NCBI RefSeq assembly: GCF_030123505.1
Contig: NZ_CP126115.1
Span: 3,982,001 to 4,046,000 of the forward strand
Source of the DNA: Neobacillus sp. YX16
GTDB taxonomy: Bacteria; Bacillota; Bacilli; Bacillales; Cytobacillaceae
Direction: 5' to 3'
Length of the DNA: 64,000 nucleotides
Shown: positions 1 through 7,390 of the stretch, in pieces
How the letters are laid out: every line of letters starts with the position of its first letter
Numbering within the stretch: the first letter of the stretch is position 1
The notes under the pieces: model-generated
Seen by the model: only the letters and a program-made list of their open reading frames with translations
What the model was told of the DNA's origin: nothing
Databases searched by the model: none
Translations under genes and position numbers: made by a program

Positions 1-240
1 TCTACATATCGTGGAAGTGTAAAGCAAACATAACATAAAATTTTTATTTTATATACTGAAAGGTTAAAAGACAAAATCTCATAGACCTTACTATCTTACC
101 ACAAGGTGTAAAAATAACGCGTCTCTACACTTTTGTGTCTTTTCCAGTGTACACAAGTCCTGGAAGTATTGGTATTAAAGACTTTTTGGATTATCAATTT
201 TACCTAAAATCCACTCCACGTGGACATTTTTAATTTTTAA

Positions 241-267
241 AATAAAAAGAGAGCTTTTCGCCCTCTC
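241..267 (-). terminator. Intrinsic terminator of the Ltp-like gene
   Basis: On the minus strand a GAGAG/CTCTC stem is followed by a run of T residues (TTTTTATT), directly downstream of the Ltp-like gene. Positions 1-240 hold no gene that I can support. They contain only AT-rich sequence and a TCCACGTGGA palindrome near 214. Confidence 0.6.
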
Positions 268-277
268 AATATTATTA

Positions 278-952
278 TTATAAACCGATTTGATCGACTG
301 CATATGTTGCTTGTTCTGTACTGAATCCTTCATATACTAATTGGTCAATTAATCCACTTCTTGAAAATGCTGTATAATCTAGATAGTTTTTACCAGATAG
401 TACAGCTTGTTCGTTCCAATCAACTGTAATGTTATCGACTGCGAATGTTGCATCTTGATTGCTGTAACCTTCGTACTCTAACTGTTTAATAAGACCTTGC
501 CTAGAAAATGCTGTATAATCGAGGTAACTCTTTGCTGCTCTTAATGCGTTTTCTTGAGAAAGAGTTAATTTAGGTTTTGCTGCTTCAGCTGCTGCTGCTT
601 CAGCTGCTGCCTTGGCTGCTGCTTCCTCTTCGGCTTTCTTACGAGCTTCCTCTTCAGCTTTTGCCTTAGCTTCTTCTTCAGCTTTAGCTTCAGCTTCAGC
701 TTCTTCCTTAGCTTTTTCTTCCACAGACTTCTCTTTTTTAGCTGGCTCTTCTTGTTTTACATCAGTCGTTGCAGGTTCAGCTGTTTCAGTAGATGTATCC
801 GTTTCAGCGCCGACTCCCCACATTATAAAACATACAACTATTAGTATTAAGTTTCTTTTAACTTTACCATTTCGTTTGATTAGACCGAATACAAGCAATA
901 CCAATGAAACTATTAACCCTAAAAATCCAACAACAAGTAAAAATGCACTCAT
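278..952 (-). CDS. Ltp-family membrane-anchored protein (superinfection-exclusion-like)
   Basis: The protein has 224 aa. Residues 4-25 and 34-49 are hydrophobic membrane segments. They are followed by a long charged Ala/Glu/Lys-rich stretch (about 55-130) that is probably helical or coiled. The C-terminus carries two near-identical repeats of about 40 aa, each with the core NYLDYTAFSR or SYLDYTAFSR and the pattern GLI.QL.YEG. This is the repeat of the Ltp family (host cell surface-exposed lipoprotein), known from phage TP-J34, where it blocks phage DNA injection. Here the anchor is a transmembrane segment, not a lipobox. It lies in the integrated element beside a tyrosine recombinase, which fits a phage or ICE accessory gene. 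The exclusion function is inferred from the repeat family only. Confidence 0.75.
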   Translation of the reverse strand: MSAFLLVVGFLGLIVSLVLLVFGLIKRNGKVKRNLILIVVCFIMWGVGAETDTSTETAEPATTDVKQEEPAKKEKSVEEKAKEEAEAEAKAEEEAKAKAEEEARKKAEEEAAAKAAAEAAAAEAAKPKLTLSQENALRAAKSYLDYTAFSRQGLIKQLEYEGYSNQDATFAVDNITVDWNEQAVLSGKNYLDYTAFSRSGLIDQLVYEGFSTEQATYAVDQIGL

Positions 953-970
953 AATATATGATTCCTCCTA

Positions 971-1186
971 TTAATTAAGTAGATTATTGATACGTCTTTC
1001 TAGTTCTTTGACATCATCTGGATTACTTCCAAATACTTCAAAGTTTTCTGCTGCAAATAAGATTACTAATTTTTCAGCACTCTCAACTAATTTATCAACT
1101 TTCTTTTTAGTTTTTGAGCTGATCGTAACCATTTCGCTAGTTTTTTCTTTTTTAAATCCAAGATAATAACCGTTCTTTCCCTTCAT
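971..1186 (-). CDS. Small hypothetical protein
   Basis: The protein has 71 aa, is lysine-rich and has no membrane segment. Residues 17-70 look helical (SKTKKKVDKLVESAEK...). It lies 18 bp upstream of the Ltp-like gene on the same strand, so the two are probably co-transcribed. I recognise no family. The basic N-terminus (GFKKEKTSE) is not a signal peptide. Its position inside the tRNA-Leu-integrated element suggests an accessory or regulatory role, but nothing in the sequence names it. Confidence 0.5.
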   Translation of the reverse strand: MKGKNGYYLGFKKEKTSEMVTISSKTKKKVDKLVESAEKLVILFAAENFEVFGSNPDDVKELERRINNLLN

Positions 1187-1377
1187 CCAATAAGGGATTT
1201 TCGTTTGTGCTCAACCCAAACCATCACCTTACAAAATACTATTTCTATATACATAAATATATTACAATTATATTACAATTTACAAAATTAGTATACTGTT
1301 ATTTTGTAATATATTTACTTTTTATAAATTTAGTAGGACTACTTCCCTATGTATAAAGAAGTAGTCCATTTATTCAA

Positions 1378-1752
1378 TTAGATGGCAGCCTTAATCATCA
1401 TGCATAAGATGATCGTTGCTGTACAAAATCCATAAAATCCGTAAAACCACAGTGGTAGGCCGTCCTCGTCCAATTTCATATATCCAATTTGCTCCAGTCT
1501 TTTCATAGTCTTTTTAACTTGGTTCAATGATGGTTTGAAAGTTGACCTATTATGCTTCATTTTCTTGATGGCATATTTAACATTGTCCATGAAAAGATTT
1601 TTGTTAATTTCAACTATTGCTTGCTCTCTAACGCTTGCTCCAATCTCAAATAATATGCGTGATATAATTTGTTGTTCTGGAGTTAGTTGCGACATAGCTT
1701 GGTAATAAAATGGTTTTGCTTTTTGAATGATTAATTTCATAGTTTGGTTCAT
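1378..1752 (-). CDS. Hypothetical protein with C-terminal membrane segment
   Basis: About 124 aa from the preferred ATG at 1752, which has a GGAG motif 9 bp upstream. An ATG at 1767 would overlap that motif. The first 100 residues are basic and helical with a pattern like a winged-helix or replication-associated protein (LTPEQQIISRILFEIGASVREQA... LNQVKKTMKRLEQIGYMKLDEDG). The last 20 residues are hydrophobic and may form a tail anchor. The middle part could bind DNA, but I do not recognise a family. It belongs to the integrated element on the left edge. Confidence 0.45.
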   Translation of the reverse strand: MNQTMKLIIQKAKPFYYQAMSQLTPEQQIISRILFEIGASVREQAIVEINKNLFMDNVKYAIKKMKHNRSTFKPSLNQVKKTMKRLEQIGYMKLDEDGLPLWFYGFYGFCTATIILCMMIKAAI

Positions 1753-1893
1753 AGTAATCAGCTCCATTTCATTTTATGGAGTAATTGTATCGACCTTTTT
1801 AAAAATGTAAATTTGAAAATAAAATTGATATTTTATACTATTCATTATGATAAAGTCCTTATATTAATAAAGTAAATGTTGTTAAAGTAATTT

Positions 1894-2139
1894 TTACGAA
1901 GATAAGCTGATTTCCATATCGAAACGTTCTTCAAACATTTTAATGAACTTGCCATAAGAGACTGAAAAAGCTCCGTCTCCTTTTACAGCCAAATCCGCAA
2001 CCATATAAGCTTCTCTGATTTGTAAGTCAGTAAGCTCCCAACGTTCTTTGATTGATTGTAAAAATGCTTCTTTCTTGAATGTACCTTTGCTATACTTCTT
2101 TAATTCTTCAGATTTTCCATTTAATAACATATTTTCCAT
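1894..2139 (-). CDS. Small hypothetical protein of the integrated element
   Basis: 81 aa, soluble, mixed charge, no recognised motif. An AAAGGAG motif sits just ahead of the ATG at 2139, rather close; the in-frame ATG at 2130 is an alternative start. The segment KERWELTDLQIREAYMVADL could be a helical adaptor. It is located between the unknown membrane protein and the recombinase, with the same strand and spacing style as the other small genes of this element. Confidence 0.45.
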   Translation of the reverse strand: MENMLLNGKSEELKKYSKGTFKKEAFLQSIKERWELTDLQIREAYMVADLAVKGDGAFSVSYGKFIKMFEERFDMEISLSS

Positions 2140-2202
2140 TTCTCCTTTGACATACAGAAGGAGAGATGCTAATCTTGAGGTAGAAGTCTATCTACTGTTT
2201 TG

Positions 2203-2253
2203 TGTGAACCTTGCCCTAGAGTTGCCGCTCTATGATGGACAAGGTTTTATTTT
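2203..2253 (+). terminator. Long hairpin with T-run in the plus direction
   Basis: AACCTTG and CAAGGTT arms enclose a second stem (CTAGAG/CTCTAT) and are followed by TTTATTTTAT on the plus strand. No plus-strand gene precedes it. It may end an unmarked transcript or insulate the recombinase gene. Confidence 0.4.
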
Positions 2254-2319
2254 ATAATTATATTTTATCACTTTAAAGCACTAAAGAAAATATAAGTATT
2301 CCAATTTATGGAATTTATT

Positions 2320-3261
2320 TTAAATATCTAGTTTGTCAATTGAACTGTATTTCTTTGCTTTTTCTTCTAAGTCATTTCCCCATAATGCCACATATTTCTT
2401 AGTAACAGAAAGATCACTATGGCCCAATAATGCTGCCAATGAAAATGCATCCATACCAGCTAATATTGAACGTTTCGCATAAGTATGTCTCAAGATATGA
2501 GGACTGAATTGTTTCTCGATTCCTACTTCATCTTTATACTTTTCAAATCTTGTTTGGATGCTTCTTGGTCTCAAAGGTTTGTTATCTCTATTTATAAACA
2601 GTTGTTCATGAGATAAATCTCCTCTCAGTTTTAAGTAGTTCTCAAGAATAGCCTGGACTTTCTTAGACGGATAAACAATCCTTTCTGTTAGGTTTTTTGT
2701 ATTTCTAATAAATAGCTTGTTCTTCCTTACATCCTCAACTTTTATTCCTACTGTTTCTGCCAATCTAATTCCAGTATCGAGCATTACTAAAAAGATTGTT
2801 AAATCTCTTTCTCCAATGAAACTTCTTTGCTTTTTCATATACTTAGTTAGTCGCAGAATTTCATCATCTTCCAAAGTTTCAATGACTCTTTGACGATCTC
2901 TAAGCTGCTGAATATTTTTCATTGGATTCGGAGTAACTGCTCTAATTCTGTACAAATAATTGAAGAATGCGCTCAAAGCTCTAATCCTCGTGTTGATACT
3001 GACAATCTTAATTTTGTCCTTTAAGTGAAGAATTAGCTGCTCAATGTCTTTCTTTTTAAGCTCAACTACTTCTTTCCTAATCTCCATTTCGACTAATGAA
3101 CTTTTTACAGCTTTAAACTCGTTCTTATAAAATTCTATTGTTGAAGGTCTTAAATTTTTCAGTTGGCAGTCTCTCTCGAACTTTGCAATTGCTTCTTCAT
3201 CAGTTAGTTGCTTTCTAACTATTTGCAGCTCCTCTTCTGTTAACAAACCTCTTCTCGACAT
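2320..3261 (-). CDS. Tyrosine recombinase / integrase
   Basis: The protein has 313 aa, the usual size for the XerC/XerD class. The N-terminal SAM-like core-binding domain covers about residues 20-115. The catalytic domain carries the full set: R166 (TGIRLAE), H255 and R258 (HILRHTYA), H281 (LGHSD) and nucleophile Y290 (TKKYVAL). The start ATG has a GAGGAGGAAG ribosome binding site. The gene ends the element nearest the tRNA cluster and lies about 120 bp from the 3' end of tRNA-Leu(CAA). This is the classic layout of an integrase whose attachment site is a tRNA 3' end. It probably catalyses insertion and excision of the element that extends off the left edge. The far attachment site is outside the window. 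Confidence 0.9.
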   Translation of the reverse strand: MSRRGLLTEEELQIVRKQLTDEEAIAKFERDCQLKNLRPSTIEFYKNEFKAVKSSLVEMEIRKEVVELKKKDIEQLILHLKDKIKIVSINTRIRALSAFFNYLYRIRAVTPNPMKNIQQLRDRQRVIETLEDDEILRLTKYMKKQRSFIGERDLTIFLVMLDTGIRLAETVGIKVEDVRKNKLFIRNTKNLTERIVYPSKKVQAILENYLKLRGDLSHEQLFINRDNKPLRPRSIQTRFEKYKDEVGIEKQFSPHILRHTYAKRSILAGMDAFSLAALLGHSDLSVTKKYVALWGNDLEEKAKKYSSIDKLDI

Positions 3262-3276
3262 TTTTCTTCCTCCTCA

Positions 3277-3322
3277 GCATAAGATTTGAAGCATACGATT
3301 TTGCCTAGTTTGAATCTTATGC
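3277..3322. repeat. Inverted repeat between integrase and tRNA-Leu
   Basis: GCATAAGATTTGAA at 3277-3290 faces TTTGAATCTTATGC at 3309-3322. The arms pair almost perfectly. The location just upstream of the integrase start and next to the presumed attachment site suggests a recombinase arm-type site or an operator for the integrase promoter. Confidence 0.4.
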
Positions 3323-3331
3323 GAAGCAAAC

Positions 3332-3360
3332 AAAAAGACTCCCAACAGAATGCTGGAAGC
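3332..3360 (-). terminator. Probable terminator of the tRNA cluster
   Basis: Read on the minus strand, GCTTCCAGC and GTTGGGAGT arms form a hairpin with a few mismatches, followed by CTTTTTG. It sits downstream of the last tRNA (Leu-CAA). Confidence 0.45.
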
Positions 3361-3382
3361 CTTGATGTATCAATATTTTGTA

Positions 3383-3464
3383 TACCGGTGGTCGGGGTCG
3401 AACCGACACTCCTCACGGAACACGATTTTGAGTCGTGCGCGTCTGCCAATTCCGCCACACCGGC
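3383..3464 (-). tRNA. tRNA-Leu (CAA)
   Basis: 82 nt with long variable arm. Acceptor GCCGGTG pairs with CACCGGT, the anticodon stem CACGA/TCGTG encloses CTCAAAA (anticodon CAA), and the T-arm has GGTTCGACC. Unlike the other ten tRNAs here, the 3' CCA is not encoded. The integrase lies just beyond its 3' end, so the 3' part of this gene is the likely integration site. Confidence 0.93.
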
Positions 3465-3471
3465 AAATCAT

Positions 3472-3545
3472 TGGCAGGGGTAGTAGGAATTGAACCCACA
3501 CCAAAGGTTTTGGAGACCTTCGTTCTACCTTTAAACTATACCCCT
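3472..3545 (-). tRNA. tRNA-Trp (CCA)
   Basis: 74 nt including encoded CCA. Acceptor AGGGGTA, anticodon stem AAGGT/ACCTT with loop CTCCAAA (anticodon CCA), T-arm GGGTTCAATTCC. Seven bases separate it from tRNA-Leu(CAA). Confidence 0.93.
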
Positions 3546-3609
3546 ATAATGGAAATTTAATTTCACAATCATGAAAAAGTATTGGTTATTTTCACTACTT
3601 GAAAAAACT

Positions 3610-3694
3610 TGGTGGAGGGGGACGGATTCGAACCGCCGAACCCGGAGGGAGCGGATTTACAGTCCGCCGCGTTTAGCCACTTCGCTACCCCTCC
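3610..3694 (-). tRNA. tRNA-Tyr (GTA)
   Basis: 85 nt with long variable arm and encoded CCA. Acceptor GGAGGGG pairs with CCCCTCC, anticodon stem GCGGA/TCCGC encloses CTGTAAA (anticodon GTA). Confidence 0.94.
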
Positions 3695-3722
3695 ACATTG
3701 GAGAAATGAATTATTAAATTAA

Positions 3723-3815
3723 TGGAGGAGGAAGAGGGATTCGAACCCCCGCGCGGTGTTACCCGCCTGTCGGTTTTCAAGACCGATCCCTTCAGCCAGA
3801 CTTGGGTATTCCTCC
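3723..3815 (-). tRNA. tRNA-Ser (TGA)
   Basis: 93 nt with long variable arm and encoded CCA. Anticodon stem TCGGT/ACCGA with loop CTTGAAA (anticodon TGA). Acceptor GGAGGAA/TTCCTCC. The discriminator base before CCA is T, where bacterial tRNA-Ser normally has G. Confidence 0.93.
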
Positions 3816-3866
3816 AAATATAATATACTGCACAAAACTTTGGTTATTTTACTTCGTAAAAAACCT

Positions 3867-3943
3867 TGGTAGCGGCGGAGGGGATCGAACCCCCGACCTT
3901 ACGGGTATGAACCGTACGCTCTAGCCAGCTGAGCTACACCGCC
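3867..3943 (-). tRNA. tRNA-Met (CAT), elongator type
   Basis: 77 nt with encoded CCA. Anticodon loop TTCATAC (CAT). Acceptor GGCGGTG pairs with CGCCGCT including two wobble pairs, including a G-T pair at position 1-72. This paired first position points to elongator and not initiator tRNA. Confidence 0.9.
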
Positions 3944-4043
3944 AAAATCTAATTAAGTTGCAAGTTATTTACTTTGCGTAAAAAATATTGGTTATTTTTA
4001 CTAGCGTAAAAAAACTTTGATTATTTTGCTTCGCAAAAAATCT

Positions 4044-4119
4044 TGGTGGAGCCTAGCGGGATCGAACCGCTGACCTCCTGCGTGCAAAGCAGGCGCTCTC
4101 CCAGCTGAGCTAAGGCCCC
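4044..4119 (-). tRNA. tRNA-Ala (TGC)
   Basis: 76 nt with encoded CCA. Acceptor GGGGCCT/AGGCTCC, anticodon stem CCTGC/GCAGG with loop TTTGCAC (anticodon TGC). Confidence 0.94.
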
Positions 4120-4141
4120 AATTTGGGCAAATTAAAGGTAA

Positions 4142-4218
4142 TGGTCGGGAAGACAGGATTCGAACCTGCGACCCCTTGGTCCCAAACCAAGTGCTCTACC
4201 AAGCTGAGCTACTTCCCG
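4142..4218 (-). tRNA. tRNA-Pro (TGG)
   Basis: 77 nt with encoded CCA. Acceptor CGGGAAG/CTTCCCG, anticodon stem CTTGG/CCAAG with loop TTTGGGA (anticodon TGG). Confidence 0.94.
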
Positions 4219-4226
4219 ATAAAATA

Positions 4227-4303
<77 letters not shown>

Positions 4304-4345
4304 ATATTTTTATTGTAAGTTATTTTCGCTAGCGCGAAAAAACAT

Positions 4346-4434
4346 TGGTGCCGAGGACCGGAATCGAACCGGTACGGTAGTCACCTACCGCAGGATTTTA
4401 AGTCCTGTGCGTCTGCCAGTTCCGCCACCCCGGC
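4346..4434 (-). tRNA. tRNA-Leu (TAA)
   Basis: 89 nt with long variable arm and encoded CCA. Anticodon stem CAGGA/TCCTG with loop CTTAAAA (anticodon TAA). Acceptor GCCGGGG/CCTCGGC has one wobble. Confidence 0.94.
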
Positions 4435-4439
4435 AACAT

Positions 4440-4514
4440 TGGAGCGGAAGACGGGATTCGAACCCGCGACCCCCACCTTGGCAAGGTGGTGTTCTACCAC
4501 TGAACTACTTCCGC
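4440..4514 (-). tRNA. tRNA-Gly (GCC)
   Basis: 75 nt with encoded CCA. Acceptor GCGGAAG/CTTCCGC, anticodon stem CCACC/GGTGG with loop TTGCCAA (anticodon GCC). Confidence 0.94.
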
Positions 4515-4527
4515 ATATCAAACTAAT

Positions 4528-4612
4528 TGGTGCGGGTGAAGGGAGTCGAACCCCCACGCCTTGCGGCGCCAGATCCTAAGTCTGGTGCGTCTGCCAATTC
4601 CGCCACACCCGC
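4528..4612 (-). tRNA. tRNA-Leu (TAG)
   Basis: 85 nt with long variable arm and encoded CCA. Anticodon stem CCAGA/TCTGG with loop CTTAGGA (anticodon TAG). It is the first gene of the cluster in transcription order, which runs Leu-Gly-Leu-Arg-Pro-Ala-Met-Ser-Tyr-Trp-Leu. No rRNA gene is linked to it in this window. Confidence 0.94.
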
Positions 4613-4678
4613 ATGTATTTAAAACTAAATAGAAAAGTATGTTGCTAACTTCGCCACATCGTATCGGCGACATTGATA

Positions 4679-4707
4679 ATCTTACAACGAATTACGACAA
4701 AAATCAA
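4679..4707 (-). promoter_or_regulatory. Candidate promoter of the tRNA cluster
   Basis: On the minus strand TTGATT (4707-4702) and TAAGAT (4684-4679) are 17 bp apart, each matching four of six consensus bases. They lie about 70 bp upstream of tRNA-Leu(TAG). Confidence 0.4.
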
Positions 4708-4886
4708 CACCAAATTTTAAAGATTTTTTTGGAAGTGAAAAACACAAATAAATTATCCCAAAATATTTTAAAATCCTAAAACCACACAAAGATTTTGTAT
4801 CGAAAAAAATAAAAAATTGGTTTAGAACCTTTTTAATGGGAAAAAATACAATATAATTCATTCCCAAAAAAGGAGATGATGTAACC

Positions 4887-5033
4887 TTGAGTTATATCCA
4901 GAAAAAAGATGCTGACAAAGTTCTTACGAATCAGGAAAATCAGGATGAAAACTCAAGTAACGGTGAAAAATCACCTGAATTTGATGTTTTTGGAACAGCG
5001 CTAAATGACCTGCACAGTCCTTTTGAATTTTAA
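4887..5033 (+). CDS. Small acidic hypothetical protein, TTG start
   Basis: 48 aa with a strong AAGGAG ribosome binding site 10 bp before a TTG start. The product is hydrophilic (SYIQKKDADKVLTNQENQDE...) and ends in a more hydrophobic tail (FDVFGTALNDLHSPFEF). It has no membrane segment or cysteine. A long perfect terminator begins directly at the stop codon, which strongly supports a real gene. I recognise no family. It may be one of the small spore or stress proteins common in Bacillus, but that is a guess. Confidence 0.6.
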   Translation: MSYIQKKDADKVLTNQENQDENSSNGEKSPEFDVFGTALNDLHSPFEF

Positions 5034-5081
5034 AAACCCATAGTATAAAAGAGATTATCCTCTTTTATACTATGGGTTTTT
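5033..5081. terminator. Bidirectional terminator
   Basis: A 20-bp perfect stem (AAACCCATAGTATAAAAGAG and its complement, 6-nt loop) has T-runs on both strands. It separates the small plus-strand ORF from the convergent methyltransferase gene. Confidence 0.9.
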
Positions 5082-5083
5082 AC

Positions 5084-5854
5084 TTACCTTTTAATCGCTT
5101 TTAAAACTATGGCTTCTCCAACAAAAGAAATAACTTTATCATTCTCAATCTGAATTCTAAATTTTTTTTGGATTTCTTTGGATGATTTTAGTATCAATTG
5201 AGTTAAATGATTCTTTTCAGGTTCTGGCAGCTTCATGTTCGCACACCATGATTCAAAACGAAAAGTCTTCTCGAATCGGTGCCATTCAAATATTTCCAAA
5301 CCACTATCCTCAAGCTTTTGGATCCATTCAGATTTTTTCCAAGAACGAAAATGGCTATAATCCCTTAACTTTTCAATGGTATTATAGAAATGATCGTATT
5401 CTTTATTCTCTGGGACTACATTATCATCCAGTAAAAATTGTCCATTAGGCTTTAATACCCGGTGTACTTCCTTAATGAATGAATCCACATGAGGAAAATG
5501 ATGTGGCGCAATTCTACAGGTAACAATATCAAATGACTCATCCCTAAATGGCAGCTTCTCAGCATCTCCTTGTATAAATTCAACATTTTGATGACCATTA
5601 TCTTTAATGAAATTCTCAGCCGCTTTCAGCATTTCTGCAGTTAGATCTACTGCCGTTACCTTTTTAACCAATGGTGCAAAAGCATTAGCTGTATGACCGC
5701 CGCCTGTTGCAATATCAAGCAGAACTTCCTGTCCTTTTAGGTTAGCCATTTCCACCATTTTCGTTAAGTCTTTTCCATCCTTATGAATGGGACTTGAAAC
5801 GTAAGAGCTTGCATTTTTTCCAAATTGCTGCTGAACGCCTTTTTTTATATCCAT
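5084..5854 (-). CDS. Class I SAM-dependent methyltransferase (YcgJ/UbiE-like)
   Basis: 256 aa from ATG 5854; the AGAGGTGATT ribosome binding site fits this start, whereas an upstream GTG lies inside it. SAM-binding motif I is LLDIATGGGHTA (about residues 45-56), followed by VTAVDLTAEML (acidic ribose contact), IQGDAEKLPF and the post-I motif DIVTCRIAPHHF. This is the methyltransferase_11 arrangement seen in small-molecule methyltransferases such as B. subtilis YcgJ. The substrate cannot be told. It is monocistronic: a shared terminator follows and exoA lies 94 bp upstream on the same strand. Confidence 0.85.
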   Translation of the reverse strand: MDIKKGVQQQFGKNASSYVSSPIHKDGKDLTKMVEMANLKGQEVLLDIATGGGHTANAFAPLVKKVTAVDLTAEMLKAAENFIKDNGHQNVEFIQGDAEKLPFRDESFDIVTCRIAPHHFPHVDSFIKEVHRVLKPNGQFLLDDNVVPENKEYDHFYNTIEKLRDYSHFRSWKKSEWIQKLEDSGLEIFEWHRFEKTFRFESWCANMKLPEPEKNHLTQLILKSSKEIQKKFRIQIENDKVISFVGEAIVLKAIKR

Positions 5855-5947
5855 GAGAATCACCTCTTAATTCTAATTTAATCTATTCAGTTAATAATTA
5901 AAATTACGAGGTTTTTATGATTCATCATAAGTAAAACTTATAAGGTT

Positions 5948-6703
5948 TTACATTTCAAATTCTAGAACAACTGGGCAATGATCGCTGCCCATTATTTCAC
6001 AATGAATATCTGCAGAAATTAAAGAGTCACGAAGTTTTTCTGAGACAATAAAATAATCAATCCGCCAGCCAATATTCCGCTCACGAACCTTAGCCATGTA
6101 ACTCCACCATGTGTAAGACCCTTCTTTATCTGGATAAAAATGGCGGTAGCTATCTACAAATCCTGACTCCAGGAGGGAAGTCATTTTTCCGCGTTCCTCC
6201 ACTGTAAAGCCAGAATTACCTAAATTTGATTTTGGATTTCTCAAGTCAATTTCCTGATGAGCCACATTTAAATCACCGCATAAAACTACAGGCTTAACTT
6301 GATCTAAATCTTTTAAATGTGAGATAATCCTGTCTTCCCAATCTAATCTGAAATCTATTCTTGCTAAATCTCTTTGAGAATTCGGAGTATAAACATTTAC
6401 AAGATAAAAACCCTCAAATTCTAACGTAAGAATTCGGCCTTCATCTTGTGAATCTTCCTTCCCTAAACCATAAGAGACTGAAATTGGTTCCTTTTTTGTG
6501 AAAACAGCCGTACCTGAATAGCCCTTTTTGACTGCGTAATTCCAATATTGATGGTATCCCTCAAGTTCAAGGTTAATTTGCCCCTCCTGTAATTTTGTCT
6601 CCTGTACGCAGAAAATATCTGCATTAACTTCTTTAAAATAATCTAAAAATCCTTTATTTACACAGGCTCTTAGCCCATTAACGTTCCAAGAAACAAATTT
6701 CAT
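5948..6703 (-). CDS. exoA: Exodeoxyribonuclease III / AP endonuclease
   Basis: 251 aa, the normal length for Gram-positive ExoA. Motifs of the exonuclease-endonuclease-phosphatase fold are in order: SWNVNGLRA near the start, FCVQETKLQ (metal-binding Glu), YSGTAVF, LCGDLNVAH (Asp/Asn), YTWWSY with the family Trp residues, and GSDHCPVVL at the end (catalytic Asp-His). The enzyme cleaves at abasic sites and removes 3' blocking groups in base-excision repair in the cytoplasm. The start ATG follows a GAGAGGG motif. It appears to be a single-gene unit. Confidence 0.95.
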   Translation of the reverse strand: MKFVSWNVNGLRACVNKGFLDYFKEVNADIFCVQETKLQEGQINLELEGYHQYWNYAVKKGYSGTAVFTKKEPISVSYGLGKEDSQDEGRILTLEFEGFYLVNVYTPNSQRDLARIDFRLDWEDRIISHLKDLDQVKPVVLCGDLNVAHQEIDLRNPKSNLGNSGFTVEERGKMTSLLESGFVDSYRHFYPDKEGSYTWWSYMAKVRERNIGWRIDYFIVSEKLRDSLISADIHCEIMGSDHCPVVLEFEM

Positions 6704-6868
6704 TATGGTATCCCTCTCCTGTTACTATCTTTTATAGATTGATAGGAGTCATTTTATCAGCTTTACTTAATAATGGAAAGCACTGCGATTTTGCTGTCTT
6801 ATGTTTTTCAATAATAACGAAATAAATTTCCATAAAACAGGCAAAATAACTAAAAAAGGAAGTCCCCT

Positions 6869-7354
6869 ATGAAATACTTAATTAAATTCTTAACAAGATA
6901 TGAAAAGCTTGTCTATACAGTCATGATGATTATCCCCTGGCTCTCTGCACCTTTTTTAGGAAAAAGAACATTTAAGCGATTTACACCAGGCGCATTGTTT
7001 ATTTGTATGTTTGTACTAGTTGAGGGCATGTTTGCGCACAAGAAACTTTGGTGGTTATTTCATAAAAAACTGTTTCCAAAAGTTATTGGAGAACTCCCAT
7101 TCATAGTTGGCCCCTTCTTCATTGGAACCCTATGGATCATGAAATTTACATATGGTCATTTGAAAAGATACTTTATTACAAATTTCAGTGTTAATATTTT
7201 TTTTGTTTATTTCCAAGTTCCTATATTAAAAAAACTCGGATATGCCTCTTTAATTAAATTAAGTAAATTCCGCTTTTTCCTCATCTTCTTATTCAAAGCA
7301 GGTCTACTATATATTTTCCAATTCTTTTATGAGAGGAAGAATAAACAAAGCTAA
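6869..7354 (+). CDS. Hypothetical integral membrane protein
   Basis: 161 aa, very basic and hydrophobic. Probable membrane segments lie around residues 14-30, 42-58, 76-95, 105-120 and 138-155. I do not recognise a family. An AAGGAAG ribosome binding site precedes the ATG and a perfect terminator follows, so it is a monocistronic gene on the plus strand between exoA and the deacetylase. The high Lys/Phe/Leu content is like many small Bacillus membrane proteins of unknown role. Confidence 0.65.
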   Translation: MKYLIKFLTRYEKLVYTVMMIIPWLSAPFLGKRTFKRFTPGALFICMFVLVEGMFAHKKLWWLFHKKLFPKVIGELPFIVGPFFIGTLWIMKFTYGHLKRYFITNFSVNIFFVYFQVPILKKLGYASLIKLSKFRFFLIFLFKAGLLYIFQFFYERKNKQS

Positions 7355-7359
7355 ACCTC

Positions 7360-7390
7360 AAAAAAAGACAACTTTATGTTGTCTTTTTTT
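7360..7390. terminator. Bidirectional terminator
   Basis: AAAAAAGACAAC, 5-nt loop, GTTGTCTTTTTTT. It lies between the plus-strand membrane protein gene and the convergent deacetylase gene, whose stop overlaps its end. Confidence 0.85.

Noticed and set aside
612..974. Plus-strand ORF rich in Ala/Ser opposite the Ltp-like gene
   Set aside because: It is the antisense reading of the Ala/Glu/Lys-rich linker; no ribosome binding site, low complexity.
3240..3458. Minus-strand ORF beginning MAELADAHDSKSC
   Set aside because: It is translated tRNA-Leu sequence, a common annotation artefact.
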